DNA of 54,125 bases. Origin: Lachnoclostridium sp. MSJ-17. Lineage in GTDB: Bacteria; Bacillota; Clostridia; Oscillospirales; Acutalibacteraceae. Positions 48,482 through 54,125 of this stretch are shown here, one piece after another (positions within the stretch are counted from its first letter, which is position 1; the number at the start of each line of letters is the position of its first letter). Below the pieces are notes generated by a model. It searched no databases and was not told the origin of the DNA. It worked only from the letters and a program-made list of their open reading frames with translations. The DNA is taken from the NCBI RefSeq assembly GCF_018918205.1, contig NZ_JAHLQB010000082.1, forward strand, positions 1-54,125, given 5' to 3'. The translations under genes were made by a program, and so were the position numbers.

Positions 48482-50095
48482 TTACGCACAAATTGAGTGA
48501 CGCAGCTGCTCAAAGCTCACGCCGTACTTCTCGGCGATATCGCGCGCGTAGCTCACACCGTCGGGCGGAGCGATCTCAACCTTGTATGAACGCTGTCCCT
48601 CGTGAATGCCGGTTATCAGCGACGCGACCTTCATATCGCCCGGAGCGGAGTTCATCTCGTCGAGACCCGTCGCGAGCTCGTGCATATGGGTGTTGAAAAT
48701 CGTCCTCGCGCCGAGACACCTGAGAGCGCGTACAACGTCCTTCGCGATGTAAAGACCCTCGGTAAATGAAGTCGTCGAGAGCGACTCGTTGAACAGCAGC
48801 ACGCTCCTGTCGGTAGCGGCGGCAAAGATCTCGCTGATCCTCTTTGATTCCTCGCCGAGTCTGCCGAGGTTGACGGTCTTGTTCTCGTCAGCCGGAAAGT
48901 GCGTGAGGATATTGTCGCAGGGAGAAAGACTGAGCGATTCCGCGGGAACGTAAATTCCGTGCTGTGCGAGCAGGAAAAGAATGCCTATCACCTGGGTAAA
49001 GGTGGTTTTGCCGCCTCTGTTGGGTCCTGTCATGATATAAATACCGTGCTCGCCGCCGAACTCAAAATCGTTCAGTACGATGTCGAGCTTCTGACCCTTG
49101 AATTTAATGATCGCGAGCTTGAGGTTGTAAATCCCTTTGGAGGAAAGCGAGCGCTTATCGCTGTCGAGAATTACGGGGCGGGTCATGGGAAGTCCGGTAC
49201 TCATTATTTTTTCGCAAAAATCAGCCCATCTGATATAGAAAAGCAGCTCGGGAATGAATCTTGTCAGGCTGTAGCCGTTGATGTTCACATAGCGCGAGAG
49301 TGTGCCGCTGAGGTGCTTGACGGTCGAGCCGAGCATATTTGTCATGGTGGAGCAAAGGTTCTTCATCAGCGGGTCGTCCTCAGCCGTACCGCCGCCGGAG
49401 TGTATCTTTGTCAGGCTGTCAACCGCTCTGCCGTCCATCATCGCGCCTATCTGGGGCAGGAATTTTATGAACCTGTCGAGCACGCCCGTGTGATTGAAGC
49501 GCTTGTGGTTCACGGACATGATGCCGACCTCTACGGGACGGAGCATGCTGTCGAGATTGACGCCGAGGGTGATGCTCTGAATCTCCGAGGTCTCGGTGAG
49601 CAGAGCCTTGATGTCAGCGCTGAGGTACTCAAAACCGCTGCCGTTGTAGATCTCCGACACATATTCCTTGAGGCGGAGCATACCCTCCGATTTTACCGGG
49701 GTATCGGCGAGCGCATTGTAGATATCGGCAATGCAGCCGATGTAAATCTCGAGCTCGCGCAGGCGGTTGATCAGCTGCCAGAGAGGAGCGACTGTCTCGT
49801 CCATAAAGGTTGAGCCGAGTGTTTTCATATAATTGAGCTGGTCGAGGGCGTTCGCCAGTCTTGTGCGCAGATTCGGAAAACGCATGATATCCTCAAAGAC
49901 GTCGCAGCGGTAGCTGATGACCTCGGGGTCGCTCTCGAGCTCGAGCATCATGCGTCTGATAATATGTCTTTCGTCCTTGTTTGCAGTGAGAAAATTGAGA
50001 AGAAAATCGATCGAGAGGTCGTTGCAGGCTTCCTCGGTGAGAGTTTTGGTGTTGGGTTCCTTTCCGGCGGGGTACATTAAACTGAGCTGTTCCAT
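48482..50095 (-). CDS. MutS-like ATPase lacking the mismatch-binding domain
   Basis: A 537-residue protein with the MutS clamp/lever helices (about 40-320) and the MutS ATPase (about 340-537). Walker A is MTGPNRGGKTTFTQ. The Walker B region reads SVLLFNESLSTTSFTEG, where MutS has LIDE, so the first acidic residue is Asn. ARTIFNTHMHELA is the following MutS signature. The N-terminal mismatch-recognition domain is absent, so it is not a classic repair MutS. It belongs to the poorly characterised MutS-related group of Firmicutes. The AAAAGGAG start context is strong. Confidence 0.88.
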   Translation of the reverse strand: MEQLSLMYPAGKEPNTKTLTEEACNDLSIDFLLNFLTANKDERHIIRRMMLELESDPEVISYRCDVFEDIMRFPNLRTRLANALDQLNYMKTLGSTFMDETVAPLWQLINRLRELEIYIGCIADIYNALADTPVKSEGMLRLKEYVSEIYNGSGFEYLSADIKALLTETSEIQSITLGVNLDSMLRPVEVGIMSVNHKRFNHTGVLDRFIKFLPQIGAMMDGRAVDSLTKIHSGGGTAEDDPLMKNLCSTMTNMLGSTVKHLSGTLSRYVNINGYSLTRFIPELLFYIRWADFCEKIMSTGLPMTRPVILDSDKRSLSSKGIYNLKLAIIKFKGQKLDIVLNDFEFGGEHGIYIMTGPNRGGKTTFTQVIGILFLLAQHGIYVPAESLSLSPCDNILTHFPADENKTVNLGRLGEESKRISEIFAAATDRSVLLFNESLSTTSFTEGLYIAKDVVRALRCLGARTIFNTHMHELATGLDEMNSAPGDMKVASLITGIHEGQRSYKVEIAPPDGVSYARDIAEKYGVSFEQLRHSICA

Positions 50096-50146
50096 ATGCT
50101 TGTTCTCCTTTTCGTAATCGTGTTGTTTTCTGTCCGGTACAACTAC

Positions 50147-50175
50147 ATTTTAAGGCATGAACAGGAGTTTTTCAA
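50147..50175 (-). promoter_or_regulatory. Promoter of the MutS-like gene
   Basis: On the minus strand: TTGAAA (50175-50170), 17 bases, TAAAAT (50152-50147). Confidence 0.78.
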
Positions 50176-50230
50176 TCAACTGTTCGGTATAATAATCAAG
50201 CGTATCAAGATGAGTTAAACATACTGTTTA

Positions 50231-50258
50231 GAAAAAAGCAAGCCCCGAAGGACTTGCT
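50231..50258 (-). terminator. Terminator of the esterase gene
   Basis: On the minus strand AGCAAG (50258-50253) pairs with CTTGCT (50242-50237) around a TTCG-type loop, followed by a T run. It lies 13 bases past the esterase stop. Confidence 0.8.
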
Positions 50259-50271
50259 TTGATTATCATAT

Positions 50272-51069
50272 TCAATTCATTGACAGGAAGTCGTGCAGGA
50301 AGCATTCGAATTCCTTTTCCCACGCCGCCTCGCAGTGCTTCTGCTCCGGCTTGATGACGGTTTTGAGCTTGTCAGAGGGATAGCAGGTCGAGAGCAGCTT
50401 TGAGGTCATGTCCGTAACCATGCAGATAACCTCCTCCAATCCGGGGTCTCCGCCGCTGTAGAGGTATAGATACGGAGCCGGCTCCGTGACTTTGCCGCGC
50501 ACCCAGCTCTCGAAATCCGCTCCGTCATAGAGCATAAAGCACGGTGAGAACACGCCGCCCGCCGAGAATATCTCCGGATGGCTCATGACTGTGAAGAACG
50601 TTTGCAGACCGCCCGACGAGCTGCCGCAGAACGCTGTGTTTTCACGTCCTTTTTTGACGGGAAACCGACTTTCGATCTCAGGCATAACGGTGTTTACTAC
50701 GAAATCGTCAAAGGACTCGCCCTGCGGAATAAACATTTTACGCGCTTCCTCGGGCATTTCTGGCGGAAACACGAACCGTCCGATCGTCGCGGGAGTTAGC
50801 TCGTTTGTGCGCTGAATAGGCGCGCCGTCGTTGAATATGCCTACGATGATCGCTGCCTTGCCGCTGCTCTTTCGTTCAGCCGCCACAGCCTCGCGCGTGT
50901 GCCAGCTGCCGAAGCTCGAAAGCTCGTCCTCAAAAAGATTCTGACCGTCGGTCATATAAATCACGGGCAGCGTCTCGTTTTCATCATGCTCGGGAACGTA
51001 AACGCGGACGGTTCTCTCCTGCCCCTCGGGATAGGTAAAGCTGAGTTTTATAAGCTCCTCGTTTTTCAT
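50272..51069 (-). CDS. Esterase D/Fes-type alpha/beta hydrolase
   Basis: A 265-residue cytoplasmic hydrolase of the putative-esterase (PF00756) family. Family features are LPVIYMTDGQNLFED near the start, FVVNTVMPEIESRFPVKKGRENTAFCGSSSGGLQ with the nucleophile Ser in GSSSGG, and FSAGGVFSPCFM. A late His (QKHCEAAWEKEF) completes the likely triad. The substrate is unknown; relatives act on acyl or siderophore esters. The ATG at 51069 has GGAGG 7 bases upstream, better than an in-frame start 54 bases earlier. Confidence 0.88.
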   Translation of the reverse strand: MKNEELIKLSFTYPEGQERTVRVYVPEHDENETLPVIYMTDGQNLFEDELSSFGSWHTREAVAAERKSSGKAAIIVGIFNDGAPIQRTNELTPATIGRFVFPPEMPEEARKMFIPQGESFDDFVVNTVMPEIESRFPVKKGRENTAFCGSSSGGLQTFFTVMSHPEIFSAGGVFSPCFMLYDGADFESWVRGKVTEPAPYLYLYSGGDPGLEEVICMVTDMTSKLLSTCYPSDKLKTVIKPEQKHCEAAWEKEFECFLHDFLSMN

Positions 51070-51111
51070 GTTGATTCCTCCTGTTATTGTCGTTGTTTTG
51101 CCTGTGGTTAT

Positions 51112-51140
51112 ATTATAAAACACACCGTAATAATAATCAA
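51112..51140 (-). promoter_or_regulatory. Promoter of the esterase gene
   Basis: On the minus strand: TTGATT (51140-51135), 17 bases, TATAAT (51117-51112). Confidence 0.82.
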
Positions 51141-51192
51141 TAAACTCGTCCCCGTCAAACTCAACGCAAGCTGTAATTTATCAATCGAGAGT

Positions 51193-52029
51193 TTATATCA
51201 GCTTGCTTTTGCGGTCAAAGCTGCCCAGAAACGGGCGCAGATTCTTCTTGGCTATTTCGTCGGCAAAGCAAAGCAGCGGCACCGCAAAGCTCTCCTTGCG
51301 GAAGGAATAGGTGTTGATCTCACCCTCGGCGGTCGCTACGACGGTCTGGACGGCGAGATTGTTCTCACAGATTTTTTTCATGTATTGGTCGGCTTCCCTG
51401 ACGGGAATACCGGTGCTTTTGCTGATAAGGGAGGTCGCGATAGGCATATTGGGCAGCGAGTAGATATAAAACAAGATCCGCAGCAGCTTCTCGTCGGCAA
51501 ACAGGGCGAATACCCTGCGCAGGCTCTCGAAATCCGAGAGGTGGCTGCCGATGCCCGTGCCGTTCTCCTGCATCAGGAAAAAGTGCTTGAATTCGGGTGA
51601 GATACGCATTACCGACATACCGCAGTCCTGAATGATCTTCGCGAAGTAATCGTTTGCTTTGCTGTCCGCGCCTACGGAGTCGTCCATCAGCTTGCTCATA
51701 AAGTCGTCGACGATAGACTTGTCCCTCATCAGTCCGATTTCAATCGCCCAGCAGATATTTAAGGCGTAGCTGTAGGCGTCCTCCTGCGACATGCCGCAGA
51801 GCCGCCGTGCCAGAGCCAATGAATAGCTCTGCTCCTCGCGCCCGAAAAGAGCGTCTGTGCTGACGCCCAGAATATCCGAGATCCTCGGCAGCAGCTCCGC
51901 GTCGGGAGTACCGCCTCTCTCCCACCTTGATACCGCCTGCGTTGTAACTCCGATAAGCTCGCCGAGCTGCTCCTGCGTAATACCCTTTTCAATCCGGATT
52001 TTTTTGATTTGTTCACCGATAACACTCAT
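51193..52029 (-). CDS. XRE-family transcriptional regulator with C-terminal sensor-like region
   Basis: A 278-residue protein. Residues 5-60 form an XRE helix-turn-helix (IRIEKGITQEQLGELIGVTTQAVSRWERG cut here into two helices: ITQEQLGELIG and TQAVSRWERG). The rest (about 70-278) is a helical region with a possible winged-helix part (ISKSTGIPVREADQYMKKI) and no known ligand fold that I recognise. It lies 46 bases past cstA on the same strand, with no clear promoter of its own, so the two may be co-transcribed. It could control cstA or the esterase. Confidence 0.85.
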   Translation of the reverse strand: MSVIGEQIKKIRIEKGITQEQLGELIGVTTQAVSRWERGGTPDAELLPRISDILGVSTDALFGREEQSYSLALARRLCGMSQEDAYSYALNICWAIEIGLMRDKSIVDDFMSKLMDDSVGADSKANDYFAKIIQDCGMSVMRISPEFKHFFLMQENGTGIGSHLSDFESLRRVFALFADEKLLRILFYIYSLPNMPIATSLISKSTGIPVREADQYMKKICENNLAVQTVVATAEGEINTYSFRKESFAVPLLCFADEIAKKNLRPFLGSFDRKSKLI

Positions 52030-52075
52030 TGTATCAGCCCTCCTTTGAACGCTTTATGTCTGCAAATCAACATAA

Positions 52076-53440
52076 TCAGGTATATGATACAGTCTGGTTT
52101 AAGCGGAAACCCTCCTGCGCCATCAGTATATAGGTTAAGCTAACCGCTGTCATAAACGCAGCAGGAAATGCTGTCAGCAATGAACCGAAGCGATATTTGC
52201 CCTTTTTCAGCAGGTACGCAGTCGCAACCCAAAGCGCAATCATCGCAAGCGTCTGGTTGCTCCATGAGAAATAACGCCAGATCGTCTGGAATCCGTTATC
52301 ATTGACGATAGCGAACCATGTCAGCAGACCGCCGGCGACGAGCAGCGGTATGGTTATCAGCAGACGGTTTTTGATCTTCTTCTGATTCAGCTTGAAGGTC
52401 TCGGCGAGAATCAATCTCGCACTTCTGAAAGCGGTGTCGCCGGAGGTGATCGGGCAAACGATGACGCCCGCAACGGCTAAAACGCCGCCAAACACGCCAA
52501 GTACGCCTGTCGAAATCTCATAGACCACATTCGACGCGCCGTTCGCGAGAGCCTCATTGAGCAGCTGCGTCGTGCCGTAGAAGGACACGCCTGCCGCCGC
52601 CCATACCAGAGCAATAATGGATTCGGAGATCATTGCGCCGTAAAAGATCTTTCTGCCTTCCTTTTCGGATTTAATGCACTTAGCGATCATCGGCGATTGC
52701 GTCGCGTGAAAGCCCGACACCGCGCCGCAGGCGACTGTGATGAACATATACGGCCAGATCGGTGTGCCATTAGGGTGCAGGTTTTGAAGCGAGATTTCCG
52801 GAATGGTGTATTTACCGCCCGAAAAAATAATACCGCCTATGACCGCAGCCGCCATCACGATCAGAAGCACACCGAAAATCGGATAGAGTTTTCCGATCAG
52901 CTTGTCGATTGGCAGCAGCGTCGCCAAAAGATAGTACACAAGAATAACAACAGCCCAAAAGGTGCCGTTCATCCAATCGGGTGTGAGCTTGTCAAGCAGA
53001 CCCGCCGGGCTGGTGACAAATACCGTTCCGCACAAAACGAGCAATACGACTGAAAATACGCGCATAACCCATTTCGCTGCCTTGCCGAGATAGGTTCCCG
53101 ACAATTCCGCGATCGACGCGCCCTCATGGCGGGAGCTGATCATGCCACTCATATAGTCGTGTACCGCGCCGCCCAAAATTGAGCCGAACACGATCCACAG
53201 GAACACAACCGGCCCGAAGACCGCGCCCATCAACGCACCGAAGATCGGTCCGGTGCCTGCTATATTGAGAAGCTGTACCAGAAAAGCCTTCCATGTTTTC
53301 ATCGGCACACAGTCAACGCCGTCGTTTATCGCGATGGCAGGCGTCGGTCTGTCATCCGGCGAAAATATCTTCTCCGTTACCTTACCATAAACGAAAAAGC
53401 CGATGATCAAAACGGCAAAGGAAATCAACAATGAAATCAT
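52076..53440 (-). CDS. cstA: CstA-family carbon-starvation membrane transporter
   Basis: A 454-residue membrane protein with about 12-13 helices. CstA signatures are DGVDCVPMKTWKAFLVQLLNIAGTGPIFGA near the start (seen as DGVDCVPMKT and NIAGTGPIFGA), the GAVHDYMSGMISSRH loop, ACGAVSGFHATQSPM, and CPITSGDTAFRSAR. Characterised relatives import pyruvate or peptides when carbon is short. It is shorter than the 700-residue E. coli protein, as is usual for the short class in Firmicutes. It has its own promoter; the XRE gene follows. Confidence 0.93.
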   Translation of the reverse strand: MISLLISFAVLIIGFFVYGKVTEKIFSPDDRPTPAIAINDGVDCVPMKTWKAFLVQLLNIAGTGPIFGALMGAVFGPVVFLWIVFGSILGGAVHDYMSGMISSRHEGASIAELSGTYLGKAAKWVMRVFSVVLLVLCGTVFVTSPAGLLDKLTPDWMNGTFWAVVILVYYLLATLLPIDKLIGKLYPIFGVLLIVMAAAVIGGIIFSGGKYTIPEISLQNLHPNGTPIWPYMFITVACGAVSGFHATQSPMIAKCIKSEKEGRKIFYGAMISESIIALVWAAAGVSFYGTTQLLNEALANGASNVVYEISTGVLGVFGGVLAVAGVIVCPITSGDTAFRSARLILAETFKLNQKKIKNRLLITIPLLVAGGLLTWFAIVNDNGFQTIWRYFSWSNQTLAMIALWVATAYLLKKGKYRFGSLLTAFPAAFMTAVSLTYILMAQEGFRLNQTVSYT

Positions 53441-53473
53441 TATAACCCCTCATTTTAACATTTGTTTTTATTC

Positions 53474-53503
53474 ATTATAACACATATCCGTCTGCTGTTT
53501 CAA
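53474..53503 (-). promoter_or_regulatory. Promoter of cstA
   Basis: On the minus strand: TTGAAA (53503-53498), 18 bases, TATAAT (53479-53474). Confidence 0.8.
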
Positions 53504-53563
53504 TATAAAAGCCCTCAATAAATTACACTAAGGACTTATTTTGAGCCTTGTTTTTTTGGGACA

Positions 53564-53598
53564 TAAAAAAATGCACAAAGATACCACTATCCTTGTGC
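53564..53598 (-). terminator. Terminator after the iron-sulfur subunit gene
   Basis: GCACAA (53573-53578) pairs with TTGTGC (53593-53598), with inner GATA/TATC pairing; on the minus strand a T run follows. A second hairpin (TTCGGACA at 53636-53643 with TGTCCGAA at 53653-53660) stands between it and the stop codon. The rest of the 286-base gap holds the cstA promoter and no gene. Confidence 0.75.
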
Positions 53599-53726
53599 GA
53601 TACATTCCGAGCATAGGCTCCTTATTAAATTGTCATTCGGACACACTTCTCCTGTCCGAACCATTCTGTTCTAAACATCTCAGCGAGAGGAACATTACCC
53701 GACAAACCTTCAATCAAAGCTCTATT

Positions 53727-54125
53727 TTAGAACAACCGCTTCCAAACCGCAACGGCGTTTGAATTGCTCAGCTTGTGTTCAATGTCGATTCCGACAGGGC
53801 AAATATTGTGACAGGACAGCGATTTGCCGCAGCCGCTGTATATATGCTTTCCGTATTCATTCACTAAATCGTATTTTTTACCTTTCGAGAGCTGCGAAAG
53901 AATTCTTGATGCAGGAACAAACGCCGCCGCACCGAAAAAGCTCTCACCTGCCGTAAAATTCGGGCATACCTCAAGGCAGCAACCGCACTGAATACAACGC
54001 GATGCGTCGTAGGCAAGGTCAATGTTTTTTTCGCTTTGACTTGCTTCTGACTCGAGCCAGTTGTGTATCGCAATCAGGTTTTCCCTCATAACGCTGCGGT
54101 CAACGATTAAGTCGCGGACTACGGG
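53727..54125 (-). CDS. sdhB: Succinate dehydrogenase/fumarate reductase iron-sulfur subunit (5' part outside window)
   Basis: C-terminal 132 residues of SdhB/FrdB. The frame runs past the window edge: residues PVVRDLIVDRSV precede the first ATG and match the family, so the ATG at 54089 is internal. The [4Fe-4S] set CIQCGCCLEVCP and the later CGKSLSCHNICPVGIDIEHKLS show the second and third clusters; the N-terminal [2Fe-2S] domain is off the window. The subunit passes electrons between the flavoprotein and the membrane quinone. It is followed by a terminator, so it closes its operon. Confidence 0.9.
   Translation of the reverse strand, partial: PVVRDLIVDRSVMRENLIAIHNWLESEASQSEKNIDLAYDASRCIQCGCCLEVCPNFTAGESFFGAAAFVPASRILSQLSKGKKYDLVNEYGKHIYSGCGKSLSCHNICPVGIDIEHKLSNSNAVAVWKRLF

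Noticed and set aside
48899-49813. 304-codon open frame opposite the MutS-like gene
   Set aside because: It lies antisense to conserved MutS ATPase sequence, with no ribosome site of note and no known domain.
53541-53762. 73-codon open frame on the plus strand
   Set aside because: It overlaps the terminator hairpins and the end of the sdhB-type gene, and has no recognisable domain or ribosome site.

Overview
The window looks like the chromosome of a gut Firmicute of the Ruminococcus/Oscillospiraceae type. The grounds are two secreted dockerin proteins, a fibro-slime and B-repeat adhesin, consensus Firmicute promoters (TTGACA-17-TATAAT), strong AGGAGG ribosome sites, and a 23S rRNA methyltransferase with the C-terminal extension common in Clostridia. 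Species cannot be fixed from the sequence alone.

Region 1 (1-14.4 kb) is an accessory island. It opens with the end of a mobilizable-element module: a DnaC-type ATPase, a DUF3847-like small protein, an oriT with a MobQ-type nick core, and a MobA/MobL relaxase. Then follow, on the minus strand, a secreted LRR-dockerin protein, an unannotated glycine-rich 51-residue peptide, a 2528-residue secreted adhesin, and two abutting AraC-family regulators. A tyrosine recombinase lies divergent from the regulators. It is bracketed by a perfect 14-bp inverted repeat, and the regulators' only clear promoter sits inside the bracketed segment, so the island may be a phase-variable adhesin locus.

Region 2 (14.5-26.2 kb) is mostly core: rlmD, murC, an HtrA-type protease, trmO, a radical SAM/SPASM protein beside a low-complexity lipoprotein, an RpiB-like isomerase with an altered active site, and a two-gene operon of lipoproteins (papain-like protease and tannase-like esterase).

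Region 3 (26.2-45.9 kb) is the main find: a type VII secretion (T7SS/WXG100) locus entirely on the minus strand. From its promoter at 45.9 kb it encodes a coiled-coil protein, two large proteins sharing an N-terminal domain (candidate substrates), a TPR protein, three small WXG100-like proteins, a low-complexity protein, an EssC-type ATPase split into two overlapping genes, a protein with a C-terminal WXG domain, and a PP2C phosphatase. A second promoter then drives an FHA protein, an active Ser/Thr kinase, and a pseudokinase with six PASTA repeats. No EsaA, EssA or canonical EssB/YukC is seen. The membrane-spanning pseudokinase may fill the EssB role, and the kinase/phosphatase/FHA set suggests phosphorylation control of secretion.

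Region 4 (45.9-54.1 kb) has a 600-bp gene-poor stretch with a candidate small RNA, then a hemolysin III-type membrane protein, mtnN, a small dockerin protein, a MutS-like ATPase, an esterase, an XRE regulator, a CstA carrier, and the start-truncated iron-sulfur subunit of succinate dehydrogenase/fumarate reductase. The small dockerin protein and the lipoprotein at 21.6 kb, otherwise unrelated, end in the same YELPFIP tail.
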